Source: a virus. From it: 64,000 bases of DNA. This document shows positions 51,651-59,741 of this stretch, piece after piece. A program made the translations under genes and the position numbers. The notes under the pieces were generated by a model. It was not told the DNA's origin and did not search any database. It was given only the letters and a program-made list of their open reading frames with translations. Within the stretch, counting starts at the first letter, position 1; each line of letters begins with the position of its first letter. The DNA lies in IMG/VR virus record IMGVR_UViG_3300017991_000062, positions 49,078 to 113,077 of that record. One strand, written 5' to 3'.

Positions 51651-52391
51651 ATGGAGTTGCTACACGTCAGCGACCTGCACATCACGGAGCAGGGTCAGCA
51701 CCCGCGCCTCGCCTACGAGCATCGCACCGTCATCGCGACGGGCGACGTGACCGACAACGGCACCCGCGAGGAGTACGAGGCCGCGACCAGGGTGCTCGCG
51801 CCGCTGGTCGTCACCGGGCTGCACCTGTGCCCGGGGAACCACGACCACGGCTACCTCGGCAACCTGTGGACGCCGAGCTGCGAGCGTCGGTGGTGGGAGT
51901 TCGCCTCGCTGATGGGGAACGCCTGGTACACCGAGCTGGAGGAGAAGCGCGGCGGTGAGGTGGTGAGCCGGGTGCACCTGTTCTGCCTCGACTCATGCCT
52001 GCCGACGACGCACCCGCTCGACTTCGCGTGCGGCGAGGTGGGCCAGCGGCAGCTCCAGGCGCTCGACATGATGCTGACCACCATCGAGGTCGCACGCCGC
52101 AGCGTGCCCGGTCACGACATCGACAAGGTCATTGTCGCCCTGCACCACCACCCCTTCATCCACACCGACCCGACGATGAAGCTGATGGACGACGAGGCCT
52201 TCTTCCGCGTGCTGGCCGGCCGGGTCGACCTGGTGTTGTTCGGTCACAAGCATGCGCAGCGGGTCTACTACCACCGGCACGGCGTCAGGATGTGGCTCGC
52301 CGCTGCGAAGTACCCGAAGGGCCAGTGGGCCATCACCATCCACGGCGACCATCTGGGCATCGAGAAAGAGGAGAGCGACGGCTGTGGATAA
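51651..52391 (+). CDS. Calcineurin-like metallophosphoesterase (CpdA/icc-like)
   Basis: 246 residues. Motifs in order: LLHVSDLHIT (3-12), IATGDVTDNG (near 28), LCPGNHDHGY (near 62), VIVALHHHPF (near 162) and LVLFGHKHAQ (near 197). All metal ligands of the class III cyclic-nucleotide phosphodiesterase type are visible. It is separate from the SbcD-like gene and lacks the Mre11 capping region. Substrate unknown: cyclic nucleotides, DNA or protein phosphate are possible. Confidence 0.8.
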   Translation: MELLHVSDLHITEQGQHPRLAYEHRTVIATGDVTDNGTREEYEAATRVLAPLVVTGLHLCPGNHDHGYLGNLWTPSCERRWWEFASLMGNAWYTELEEKRGGEVVSRVHLFCLDSCLPTTHPLDFACGEVGQRQLQALDMMLTTIEVARRSVPGHDIDKVIVALHHHPFIHTDPTMKLMDDEAFFRVLAGRVDLVLFGHKHAQRVYYHRHGVRMWLAAAKYPKGQWAITIHGDHLGIEKEESDGCG

Positions 52392-52908
52392 CCTGTTGAC
52401 GCCGAGGGAGGTGGCGGCACGCTGTCGCCTCAAGAACGAGCGCACCGTGCGCCGCTGGTGTCGAGCTGGCAAGCTGCCCGGTGCGGTTCGCATCGGCCGC
52501 GGCCGTGGCCGCTGGCGCATCCCGGAGTCGGCTGTGGAAAACATGCTCGGGAGGAAGGCGATGGCAGAGGAAGCGAAGCCCTACGATGGCGACATCGAGT
52601 CGCGCCCGCCCGCGCGCTGGCAGCGGCTCCAGCGCAACGGTAAGCCGCGCACCGGGCGGAAGATGAGCTTCATGTCGAAGCACGGCGAGGTCTGCCTCAA
52701 GGACGCGGCCGAGCTTGGTCCCTGGCACGAGGTCGCCTGGGACGAGATCGAGGTCGGCATGGTCATCCGTCTGCATCCCGACGACCCGAACGTCGGTCGG
52801 TGCTGTTGCTGCGGCGGCGAGCTTCACGAGGGGAGCGGTATCTACCTGGTGGAGGAGCTGACCTCGCCCGGCGACTGCGTGGCCGTCGAGCTGGACCTGG
52901 AGGGCTGA
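52384..52908 (+). CDS. Excisionase/MerR-like HTH fused to C-terminal zinc-site domain
   Basis: 174 residues from GTG, overlapping the phosphoesterase by 8 bp. Residues ~4-55: LLTPREVAARCRLKNERTVR, RWCRAGKLPGAVRIGRGRGRW, RIPESAVENML, the HTH_17/AlpA excisionase pattern. After a short Lys/Glu linker the C-part has GRCCCCGGELHEGSGIY, a Cys cluster. No integrase is seen, so it is more likely a regulator than a true excisionase. An internal ATG (52561) could make the C-part alone. Confidence 0.65.
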   Translation: MDNLLTPREVAARCRLKNERTVRRWCRAGKLPGAVRIGRGRGRWRIPESAVENMLGRKAMAEEAKPYDGDIESRPPARWQRLQRNGKPRTGRKMSFMSKHGEVCLKDAAELGPWHEVAWDEIEVGMVIRLHPDDPNVGRCCCCGGELHEGSGIYLVEELTSPGDCVAVELDLEG

Positions 52909-52912
52909 AGTG

Positions 52913-53125
52913 ATGCTCTGCTCGCGCTGCGGCCTGGCGACAGATGCGCCGGCTACTGACGAGCGCTGGGCGAAGGGCAAGCTGTGTCCGGTGTGCGTCA
53001 CGGTGCTGGACGATGCCGACATCACGAGCCCCGAGGAGCGTGAGGCCGCGGCCGAGGTGCTGAACCGGGCCGTGGCGAACATGAGCAAGCCGCGGGGGCT
53101 CCGCGTGAAGACGGAGGACGGGTGA
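52913..53125 (+). CDS. Small zinc-ribbon protein (70 aa)
   Basis: Begins MLCSRCGLATD; CPVCVTVLDDA completes a Cys4 site. An overlapping GTG lies 3 bp earlier. The end overlaps the next GTG by 4 bp. Function unknown. Confidence 0.6.
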   Translation: MLCSRCGLATDAPATDERWAKGKLCPVCVTVLDDADITSPEEREAAAEVLNRAVANMSKPRGLRVKTEDG

Positions 53126-53373
53126 AGACGATGGCAATACCGGAGGTGAGGGTGGACTTCAGCAGGCGCAACCCGGTCACGAAGCGGGTGCCCCTGTCGG
53201 TGGAGCCGGCTGCCAGTGAGATCCTCAAGCTCGGCCTGGGCCACGGCGACCGGGTCTTCCTCTGTGACGACGAGCGCGGGGCCGTGGCCGATATCGAGCA
53301 GGATGGTGAGTTCCTGTTCGGCAGCCTGGTGACCGAGCCCTTCGCCCTCGATGCCGAACAGGAGGAGCCATGA
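53122..53373 (+). CDS. Hypothetical protein (83 aa)
   Basis: GTG start; an ATG at 53131 ([13 protein letters not shown]) is possible. Alpha/beta with an acidic end ([10 protein letters not shown]). Overlaps the collagen-like gene by 4 bp. No motif recognised. Confidence 0.58.
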   Translation: MKTMAIPEVRVDFSRRNPVTKRVPLSVEPAASEILKLGLGHGDRVFLCDDERGAVADIEQDGEFLFGSLVTEPFALDAEQEEP

Positions 53374-54188
53374 AGCGAGCGCTGATGGTGCTCTTGCTGG
53401 TCGCCGGCTGCGCTGCCGATGGCCAAGACGGGGAGCCCGGCGAGCCGGGTGACAGCGGGGCGGTAGGCGAGCCCGGCCCGGCTGGCGAGCAGGGGCCACC
53501 GGGTCCGCAGGGCGAGCCCGGCCCGGCTGGTGAGCGCGGCCCTGCCGGCGAGCAGGGGCCAGAGGGTGCCCCAGGCTCGCGAGGAGAGCCCGGCCCGGCT
53601 GGAGAGGCCGGGGAACCTGGACCGTCTGGCGAACGCGGTCCACAGGGCGAACCAGGGCCGGCAGGCCCCCGAGGCGAGCAGGGGCCGGCAGGGGAACGAG
53701 GCCCGACAGGGCCTCAAGGCGCGCCTGGCGATGCCGGCCCGGCCGGGTCACCGTCGCCGGCCGTGGTGTGGTGCGATGCCTCTGGCTCGTTTGTGGGCTT
53801 CGGTGATGTGACAGCGGCCCGGGTGTGGTACTGCGACGGCGACGGTATTTTCTGGCGCCTGGGTGTCGGGTCGCTGATGCACGAGCCCGAGGAGCCTGTG
53901 GTGTACTGGACCGAGCCCGGCTGTGGTGGCGAGGCTGTCTTCCAGGAGCGACCGCCCCGGGTCGCGCTGCGGCTGCTCGGGGAGTTCCGAGTGCGCCTGG
54001 ACGACACCCAGAGCTTGCTCGACATCACCACGGCCTCGCTGACCGAGTGGAACGGCACCTGCACCGACAGGGATGTCGCCCTGCCGAGGGCGGTGCCGAT
54101 GAACGGGACCGTCGTGGTGCCTGGGCCTGGGCTGCCGTTCAGCCGGCCGCTGCACCCGGCGGTCGGGCAGTGCGAGGAGGGGCCGTGA
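53370..54188 (+). CDS. Collagen-like lipoprotein (272 aa)
   Basis: Signal peptide [14 protein letters not shown] with lipobox Cys at 14. Residues ~19-127 are Gly-X-Y repeats, often GEPGPAGE or GEQGPPGPQ, with many Pro, Glu and Arg, and no interruption until [11 protein letters not shown] folded C-domain follows (~130-272) with several Cys ([28 protein letters not shown]), probably disulfide-linked. Collagen-like triple helices occur in phage fibres, but a lipoprotein signal means export to the host envelope. It may alter the infected cell surface. High-GC repeats are prone to copy change. Confidence 0.72.
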   Translation: MKRALMVLLLVAGCAADGQDGEPGEPGDSGAVGEPGPAGEQGPPGPQGEPGPAGERGPAGEQGPEGAPGSRGEPGPAGEAGEPGPSGERGPQGEPGPAGPRGEQGPAGERGPTGPQGAPGDAGPAGSPSPAVVWCDASGSFVGFGDVTAARVWYCDGDGIFWRLGVGSLMHEPEEPVVYWTEPGCGGEAVFQERPPRVALRLLGEFRVRLDDTQSLLDITTASLTEWNGTCTDRDVALPRAVPMNGTVVVPGPGLPFSRPLHPAVGQCEEGP

Positions 54189-54589
54189 AGAAGAAGGTGA
54201 CCAAGGCCGAGCTGGAGGAGCTGTGCGCACAGCTCGAAATCAGGAACAAGACGCAGATGAAGGAGATCCGGGAGCTGCGCCGGGAGCTGCGGCAGGAGCG
54301 GCGCGAGCCCACCGTCAACCGGTTGCGCCGCGAGGTGTTCGAGGTGACGGTGCCGTTGCCGGTCGACGTCTCCTACAAGGACGGCCACGGCCCGTCGCGC
54401 GACCGCATCGAGAAGGCCGAGCGACGGGCCGAGCGTGCGGTCGGTCGGTGCACCGGCCACCGTGGCACCCGGGCCACCTGCGAGGTCCGAGGCGACTACG
54501 ACACCTTCAAGCACGCGATCCGGTTCGTCTACCTGGTCGACTACCGCGAAGGCGATGCGGAGGAACCCTGTGACGCAGCGTCGAGCTGA
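54185..54589 (+). CDS. Coiled-coil protein (134 aa)
   Basis: GTG 54185 overlaps the previous stop by 4 bp. Residues ~5-45 are a strong charged coiled coil ([15 protein letters not shown]). The second half contains two Cys and a beta-like end ([14 protein letters not shown]). Unknown function; overlaps the next gene start by 20 bp. Confidence 0.6.
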   Translation: MKKKVTKAELEELCAQLEIRNKTQMKEIRELRRELRQERREPTVNRLRREVFEVTVPLPVDVSYKDGHGPSRDRIEKAERRAERAVGRCTGHRGTRATCEVRGDYDTFKHAIRFVYLVDYREGDAEEPCDAASS

Positions 54590-54908
54590 CTCCCACGACG
54601 ACGGGCTCATTCACCTCCGAGTCGCCTACCGAACCGGTGACGAACCTCTGCGGCCAGGCCATCAGGTCGGCATCGCGTGCGGCGCCCCGGTCACGGCCCG
54701 GTGGACCGGGAAGCACGAGCACGTCACCTGTCCCGACTGCTCCCACTGGGCAGCGACCCACCCGGCCGAAGCGAACGCGAGCCTGCGCTTCCTCAACGCC
54801 CGCTACCACGGCCGGAAGGCCCGGCAGAAGGCAGAAAAGGAAGCGCTCCGTGCGCGGGCCGCGTACCCAGACCTCCCCACGTATAGCGGCCAGGGCGACT
54901 ACGAATAA
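54570..54908 (+). CDS. Hypothetical protein with zinc-like Cys/His site (112 aa)
   Basis: GTG 54570 is preferred (GGAGG 6 bp upstream); ATG 54555 is possible. It contains ACGAPVTARWTGKHEHVTC, PDCSHWAATH and a basic C-terminus (YHGRKARQKAEKEAL). It is the last gene before the AT-rich promoter island. No family recognised. Confidence 0.6.
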   Translation: MTQRRADSHDDGLIHLRVAYRTGDEPLRPGHQVGIACGAPVTARWTGKHEHVTCPDCSHWAATHPAEANASLRFLNARYHGRKARQKAEKEALRARAAYPDLPTYSGQGDYE

Positions 54909-54917
54909 AAACAATCG

Positions 54918-55103
54918 CTTACAACTTTTTGTAGCGTAACCCGACGTTATACCTCCAGGTTTAGAAAGCGAAGTGCTGTTCAGCCTGGCTCTGCCGCCAG
55001 GCCGCAAAAAAAGTGCACCTGGAACACGACGGTATTCATTGGGAAACAGATTAAGTTAAACTTCGGGGTTGACAAGGTGTTCGGGCCGTCATACCTTTGG
55101 TTC
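54918..55103 (+). promoter_or_regulatory. AT-rich promoter island A with sigma70 promoter
   Basis: It holds CTTACAACTTTTTGTAGC (54918-54935), an inverted copy of the operator-like motif (ACCTCCAGGTTTAGA, 54951-54965), a GCCTGGC/GCCAGGC hairpin (54983-55002), TTCATTGGGAA (55035-55045), TTAAACTTCGGGGTTGACA, and -35 TTGACA (55069-55074), 17-bp spacer, -10 TACCTT (55092-55097). An ATG (55104) lies at the predicted start of the transcript. Its order and spacing are matched in island B at 56647-56833. Likely an early promoter. Confidence 0.72.
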
Positions 55104-55136
55104 ATGGCTAACGGAACCCACAACACGGAGCGGAAG

Positions 55137-55520
55137 ATGAACAGCGCGAACCAGGGTGGGAAGTGGATTCGGCAGGACAAGCGCCTCGCCATCTACCTCC
55201 GCGACGGCCTCTGCTGCACCTACTGCGGGGCCACCGTGGAGGACGGCGCGGTGCTCACCCTCGACCACGTCAAGCCCCAGTCCAAGGGCGGCTCGAACCA
55301 CGAGACGAACCTCGTCACCGCCTGCAAGCGCTGCAACTCGGCGCGGGGCAACCGGCCGCTCGCCACCTTCGCCCGCGCCGTGGCCGACTACGTCAACGAC
55401 GGCCGCACCGGCAAAGACATCGTCCGCGAGGTCAACCGGCTGCGCCGCCGCAAGCTGGACCGGGCCGAGGCCAAGGCCGTCATCGCCCGGCGCGGCTCCG
55501 CTGCCGCGGCCGGTTGCTAG
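55137..55520 (+). CDS. HNH endonuclease
   Basis: 127 residues from ATG 55137 (CACGGAGCG upstream); ATG 55104 is an in-frame alternative adding MANGTHNTERK. HNH core: CCTYCGAT (first CxxC), LTLDHVKPQSKGGSNHETNL (catalytic His and Asn), ACKRCNSARGNRP (second CxxC). Family role: metal-dependent DNA cleavage; homing endonuclease or host-DNA attack. It is a free-standing gene behind a strong promoter, so an early takeover role is plausible. Confidence 0.82.
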   Translation: MNSANQGGKWIRQDKRLAIYLRDGLCCTYCGATVEDGAVLTLDHVKPQSKGGSNHETNLVTACKRCNSARGNRPLATFARAVADYVNDGRTGKDIVREVNRLRRRKLDRAEAKAVIARRGSAAAAGC

Positions 55521-55529
55521 GAGGCCACG

Positions 55530-55688
55530 GTGAGGCGCACCCGCCGGAAGACGACCTGCCCCTACTTCCGCAACCTGCGAGCACAGCCCGCGTCCGAGGC
55601 GCGGCGCTGCACGTACTGCAAGGACCACTTCGTCTGTATCGTGAAGCCCGAGCGGCCGGTGCTGCCGGCCAAGAAGGAGGAGGACTAG
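55530..55688 (+). CDS. Small basic zinc-site protein (52 aa)
   Basis: GTG 55530 with GGAGG upstream. Translation: TTCPYFRNLRAQPAS, then CTYCKDHFVC and a Lys/Glu-rich end (LPAKKEED). Too short for routine gene callers, but the start site and tight spacing on both sides support it. Probably nucleic-acid binding. Confidence 0.55.
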   Translation: MRRTRRKTTCPYFRNLRAQPASEARRCTYCKDHFVCIVKPERPVLPAKKEED

Positions 55689-55689
55689 G

Positions 55690-56610
55690 ATGTACATGAC
55701 CCCCGAGCGCGACAGCAAGGGCGAGTGGCGCTGCCCGAACTGTGACCACCCGCTGCTCCACGGCGAGCCCGAGTGCCCCGAGTGCACCTGTGGGCTCGAC
55801 TGGGACGACGCCGACGAGAACGACGAGCACGAGGATTCCGAGACGGCGCCCGAGGCGCCCGCAACCGACCCCGAGGAGGGACAGACCATGACCACGAAGA
55901 CCACCGAGACCGCCGAGACCATGAAGGCCCGCATCGTGCGTTACTCCGACGAGCTGGTGACCCGCGGCAAGCGGAAGGGCCTGCCGAAGATCGAGAAGGT
56001 CGGCACCCGCAAGGTCACCATCACCGACACCCGGGCCGAGCCCGCGGACGGCACCCTGGTCCGCTTCGCCACGGCCACCGTCAAGGGCGAGCCGGCGTTC
56101 CTCGTCCAGCTCGACGACTGCGCCTTCCGCGTGGTGGACGAGGCCACGTACAACGACCGCATCCTGGCCACCCTGCCGCCCGAGCAGTACGCCATCGACG
56201 AGGCGCAGCGCAAGGCCGAGGCCGAGGCGAGCGCGGCCAAGCCCAAGGCGAAGCCCGCGGCCAAGGCCAAGGCCCGGCCCAAGGCGAAGCCGGCGCCGGC
56301 CGAGGGGAAGAAGGAGCGCGCCCCGTCCGTGGTGCTGCCCAAGGACGAGCGCGACATCCTGGACGCCCTGGTGCTGGTCGCCGTGGCCAGCCTGGAGGCC
56401 GCGCCCAACGACGCCACCGCGGCGGCCGTGAACGAGAACATCCAGGGCAGCCCCACCGCGATGAAGAAGCTGCCGACCTTCCAGGGCCAGATCGAGGCCG
56501 GCTCCTGGTGCTACATCCGCGTCTTCGACGCCCTCAAGCGGCAGGAGAAGGCCGGGAAGGTGGTCGCGGCCAAGGACGGCAAGCGCACCGTGTACGGCCT
56601 GGCGGGCTAG
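55690..56610 (+). CDS. Zinc-ribbon protein with Lys-rich linker and C-terminal winged-helix-like domain (306 aa)
   Basis: ATG after AGGAGGAGGAC. N-terminal CPNCDHP...CPECTCG (15-34) is followed by an acidic stretch. The middle domain (~85-175) is beta-rich (GTRKVTITDTRAEPADGTLV). A Lys/Ala/Pro linker (~178-212) leads to a C-domain, SVVLPKDERDILDAL ... YIRVFDALKRQEKAGKVVAA ... YGLAG, shared with the PP-loop protein at 57249. A strong internal site (GGAGGGACAGACC) before ATG 55888 could give a shorter form lacking the ribbon. Confidence 0.65.
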   Translation: MYMTPERDSKGEWRCPNCDHPLLHGEPECPECTCGLDWDDADENDEHEDSETAPEAPATDPEEGQTMTTKTTETAETMKARIVRYSDELVTRGKRKGLPKIEKVGTRKVTITDTRAEPADGTLVRFATATVKGEPAFLVQLDDCAFRVVDEATYNDRILATLPPEQYAIDEAQRKAEAEASAAKPKAKPAAKAKARPKAKPAPAEGKKERAPSVVLPKDERDILDALVLVAVASLEAAPNDATAAAVNENIQGSPTAMKKLPTFQGQIEAGSWCYIRVFDALKRQEKAGKVVAAKDGKRTVYGLAG

Positions 56611-56646
56611 TTCGAGCCGAGCTGAATTCCTCAAGTATCTACCTCC

Positions 56647-56833
56647 CTTACAACTTTCTGTAGCCCAACCAAGCGCAATCATTCCGCTTTCTGGCACCGA
56701 GCAACGAATCCGCCGTTCGGCACAGATCCGTCAAGTAAAATCGTGATCTGGAAGTATGCGGGTTTCATTGGGAATAAAAGAAAGTTAAACTTTGAGGTTG
56801 ACACCCTCCGCGCGTGGGTCTTACTGTGGGGCC
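56647..56833 (+). promoter_or_regulatory. AT-rich promoter island B, duplicate of island A
   Basis: CTTACAACTTTCTGTAGC (56647-56664), TCTGGAA (56747-56753), TTCATTGGGAA (56764-56774), TTAAACTTTGAGGTTGACA, -35 TTGACA (56798-56803), and -10 candidates TTACTG (17-bp spacer) or TACTGT (18-bp spacer). Distances from each shared element to the -35 are the same as in island A (151, 51, 34 bp). An ATG (56834) again falls at the predicted transcript start. Confidence 0.7.
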
Positions 56834-56866
56834 ATGCTTAACACACACCACAACACGGAGCGCGGG

Positions 56867-57238
56867 ATGGACACGGCGAAGACCTGGGACGTGAACTGGA
56901 CGGACTTCCGCTTCGGCAGCCGTACCCTGAAGGCCGAGGCCCGCACCGACGTCAGCCGCCCGGGGTTGCACCTCGCCCCGGTGCTGCTCCGCGGTGAGCG
57001 CGGCGCCCTCTACGCCCTGGTCCGCACCGACGAGGGCAGCGCGGCATTCCACGCCCTGAACCTGCGCACCGGCAAGGCCGACCTCCGCTGCGTCTGGTTC
57101 GTGCGGCCGATGGCGCCGGTCGACGGTGTGATGCAGTTCGACATCCGGCGCGTCGGGCATGCCGAGTGCCCGTTGCGGCCGACCCCGTTCATGTTCGGCA
57201 ACGCCTCCCGGGCCGGCGCGCTGCCGGCCGCGGCGTAG
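56867..57238 (+). CDS. Hypothetical protein (123 aa) behind island B
   Basis: ATG 56867 is the counterpart of the HNH start: the preceding DNA CACAACACGGAGCG is identical. ATG 56834 would add MLNTHHNTERG. The body (WTDFRFGSRTLKAEARTDVS, LHLAPVLLRGERGALYALVR) is beta-rich with two Cys. It is not an HNH protein, so only the control region and leader are duplicated. Function unknown; early expression is inferred. Confidence 0.65.
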   Translation: MDTAKTWDVNWTDFRFGSRTLKAEARTDVSRPGLHLAPVLLRGERGALYALVRTDEGSAAFHALNLRTGKADLRCVWFVRPMAPVDGVMQFDIRRVGHAECPLRPTPFMFGNASRAGALPAAA

Positions 57239-57248
57239 GGAGTAGACG

Positions 57249-58706
57249 ATGACGACGACCCCGAAGTGGATGGTGTTCTCCTACGGGATGGGTGTGGACA
57301 GCACGGCGATCCTCCTTCGCTACCTGGCCGAGCCCCACACCTGCCCGGTCCCGCTGGACCACGTCATTCTCCTCACGGCCCAGGTGGGCAACGAGTTCCC
57401 CACGACGGGCGAGCTGGTCACCGAGCACATCCTGCCCAGGCTGCGCGAGGCCGGCGTCCGGTTCGTGCAGGTGGGCAAGGCCGGCCCGAGCGGCGCCGCG
57501 GCCGAGGTGCTGGAGGACAGCACGAGCCCTGCCGAGTGCCACCTCGCAGGCGCCTACCCCATCGCCGCCGAGATGAAGGGCGCGGCGACCATCCCGACGA
57601 CCGGGGGCTGCCGCAAGTGCTCGCTCAAGTTCAAGGGCGCCGTGCTGGACCACTGGGTCGCGCGCGAGCTTGGCGACGAGCCCTACCTCCACGTCATCGG
57701 CTTCAACGCCGACGAGCTGCGTCGGGTCGAGAAGGACCAGGTGTTCGGCAAGGCTGGCTCCCGGGTGGCCTGCTACCCGCTGGTCGAGTGGGGCTGGGAC
57801 CGGGCCAAGTGCCACGACTACATCACCGAGCAGACCGGCGTCCGCTGGCTCAAGAGCGCGTGCTCGTTCTGCCCCTTCAGCCAGGGCAAGGGCACGGTCG
57901 TTGACCGCTACCTGGCCGAGCCCGAGGCCGCGGCCGAGGCCCTGGTCATCGAAGAGGTGGCGCTGCGCTTCAACCCCCGGATGAAGCTGTTCAAGAGCCG
58001 CACACTGCGCGGCGTCCTGGAGGCCAGCGGCAACACCGAGGCGCTCGCCTTGGCCGACTCGATGCTGGACGCGGTGCCCTGGGCGGTCTTCCGCATGCGC
58101 CGGGCGATGATGCCGGCCAAGGCGAACCCGGCCAAGCGCGGCTTCGGCATGCGGGCCATTGAGCGCACCACCGACACCATGACCCGCGCCGAGGCCGAGG
58201 CCACCCTGGGCGGCGCCCGGCAGGTGGTGCTCGACACGGGCGAGGGCTTCCCGCGGCGCGAGGAGTCCCTGGTCGCTGCCCCGGCCTGGGTCCAGGAGAA
58301 GGCTGGCCGCTACGGCATCGAGCGCTTCACCGAGCTGTGGAACGACGCCGCCGCGGCCCAGGGTGAGCCCCAGGTCGCCACCACGGCCGAAACGACCCAG
58401 GCCCCGACCCAGGCAGAGGCCGAGGCTCCTGCGGCTCGCAGGGCGGGCGTGGTCCTGCCCAAGGACGAGCGCGATGCCCTGGGCGAGGCCGCCCGGGTGG
58501 CGCTCGCGGCAGCCGGCCCGCTCACGGCCGCCGAGGTGCACGCGGCCATCACTCGCCAGGCCCCGGCCGAGCTAAAGACCTGGGCAGCCCAGGACCACGG
58601 CTGGCAGTACACGCGGGTCTTCGATAGCTTGCGCCGGCTCGCCAAGGCCGGCGACCTGACCGCGACCAAGACCGGACGGACGACCCGCTACGGCGTGGCC
58701 GTCTAG
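57249..58706 (+). CDS. PP-loop (PAPS-reductase-like) ATPase with C-terminal winged-helix-like domain
   Basis: 485 residues from ATG after GGAGTAGACG. N-domain: MVFSYGMGVDSTAILLRYLA (PP-loop, residues 8-27), GGCRKCSLKFKG, YLHVIGFNADELRRVEK, SACSFCPFSQGKG. These Cys pairs match those of the fusion protein at 39928. About 230-380 is helical. The C-domain (VVLPKDERDALGEAA, YTRVFDSLRRLAKAGDLTA, RYGVAV) is shared with protein 55690. PP-loop enzymes activate carbonyls or sulfate with ATP; this one may modify nucleic acid. Substrate unknown. Confidence 0.72.
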   Translation: MTTTPKWMVFSYGMGVDSTAILLRYLAEPHTCPVPLDHVILLTAQVGNEFPTTGELVTEHILPRLREAGVRFVQVGKAGPSGAAAEVLEDSTSPAECHLAGAYPIAAEMKGAATIPTTGGCRKCSLKFKGAVLDHWVARELGDEPYLHVIGFNADELRRVEKDQVFGKAGSRVACYPLVEWGWDRAKCHDYITEQTGVRWLKSACSFCPFSQGKGTVVDRYLAEPEAAAEALVIEEVALRFNPRMKLFKSRTLRGVLEASGNTEALALADSMLDAVPWAVFRMRRAMMPAKANPAKRGFGMRAIERTTDTMTRAEAEATLGGARQVVLDTGEGFPRREESLVAAPAWVQEKAGRYGIERFTELWNDAAAAQGEPQVATTAETTQAPTQAEAEAPAARRAGVVLPKDERDALGEAARVALAAAGPLTAAEVHAAITRQAPAELKTWAAQDHGWQYTRVFDSLRRLAKAGDLTATKTGRTTRYGVAV

Positions 58707-58712
58707 AACTGT
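58706..58712 (+). promoter_or_regulatory. GAACTGT motif, copy 5
   Basis: GTCTAGAACTGTATGG overlaps the stop codon of the PP-loop gene and lies 15 bp before the GTG at 58728. Confidence 0.38.
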
Positions 58713-58727
58713 ATGGAGGGAGGCACA

Positions 58728-59741
58728 GTGGACCTCAACGAATTCCGACACCGCTACCGCAAGGGGCGCCCCAGGCCGAAGCCGAAGAAGAAGCCCAGGC
58801 CGCACCTCAACGGGTCGGCGCAGGGTCGCATCTTCACCCTGGCCGAGGAGGCGTGCGTCCAGGCCGCGGCGAGCCTCGCCCACGTCGGGACGGCGCTCAT
58901 CGACAACCGGGAGACCGACCAGTGGCGCATCCGCTTCAGGGTGCCGATGGGCACTGAGCTGACCGCGGCGAACGAGGAGGCCGCCCGGCTCATGGGTGAC
59001 GCCCCGAACGGCGCCCCGGAGACCCTGGGCGAGCTGGCGGCCGGGCTCGCCCTCGCCCGGTCGCACGACGACGGGTACGTCCCGACCGCCGCGGACCACG
59101 CGACCAGCCGCATCCAGAACCCGGAGTACAACTCGTCTCGCAACGCCCTCGTCTTCCGGGTGCACGGGCCTCGCCGCTTCATCGCCAGCATGTCGGAGCC
59201 AAACGACCCCATCCGCGGCAAGGACGCCGAACGAGGCGTGAGGCTCCCGCACTCCGTCCTCCCGGCCGGTCGCTTCCCCAAGGGCGCCCACCGGGCCGAC
59301 AGGCGCATCCCGGAGATCGAGGCCACGACCAGGCTCGCAGCCGCGGCGAACATCGGCACGCTCCGGGGCATCAACGGCTTCGGCGGCGAGTGGGACCACC
59401 TGCGCTTCATCACGGTCAGCGTGCTCAAGAGCCGGTGGGAGCAGGCCCTCGGCGCCCTGGAACTCAAGGAACTCCGCGAAAACCCTCGGGCCAAGGACGC
59501 CGCCGCCAGGCGCAAAAAGAGGCCTCGAAAGCTGGCCTGCGCCATCACGGCCAAGCTCTTCGACGAGGCCGGCACCCTGGGCAGCACCTACGAGATCCCG
59601 CCCGGTGGCGCTGCGCCCCTGGCCTACACCGTTCCGACCGAGCACCTGCCCGGCTACATCACCTTCAAGGTTTACGGCCCGAAGGCGATGCTGTCGAAGC
59701 TGACTGCCCTGCGCCGGCTGCCACACCACCGGCCGAGCTGA
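58728..59741 (+). CDS. Tagged protein 1 of the 58.7-61.5 kb cassette (337 aa)
   Basis: GTG 58728 is chosen for its GGAGGG site; an ATG at 58713 lacks one. It begins MDLNEFRHRYRKGRPRPKPK, then RPHLNGSAQG. The rest is a large alpha/beta protein with no motif I know (VMGDAPNGAPETLGELAAGL is not present; instead MGDAPNGAPETLGELAAGLA and FGGEWDHLRFITVSVLK). The final stretch GYITFKVYGPKAMLSKLTAL resembles the end of tagged protein 3. Next gene overlaps by one base. Confidence 0.65.
   Translation: MDLNEFRHRYRKGRPRPKPKKKPRPHLNGSAQGRIFTLAEEACVQAAASLAHVGTALIDNRETDQWRIRFRVPMGTELTAANEEAARLMGDAPNGAPETLGELAAGLALARSHDDGYVPTAADHATSRIQNPEYNSSRNALVFRVHGPRRFIASMSEPNDPIRGKDAERGVRLPHSVLPAGRFPKGAHRADRRIPEIEATTRLAAAANIGTLRGINGFGGEWDHLRFITVSVLKSRWEQALGALELKELRENPRAKDAAARRKKRPRKLACAITAKLFDEAGTLGSTYEIPPGGAAPLAYTVPTEHLPGYITFKVYGPKAMLSKLTALRRLPHHRPS

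Noticed and set aside
52384-52908. Evidence of lysogeny from the excisionase-like HTH
   Set aside because: No integrase, attachment site or repressor cassette is visible; such HTH domains are also used by ordinary regulators.
54983-55010. GCCTGGC/GCCAGGC hairpin next to an A-run as a terminator
   Set aside because: The A-run follows the stem on the + strand, so neither strand has a stem followed by U-run.
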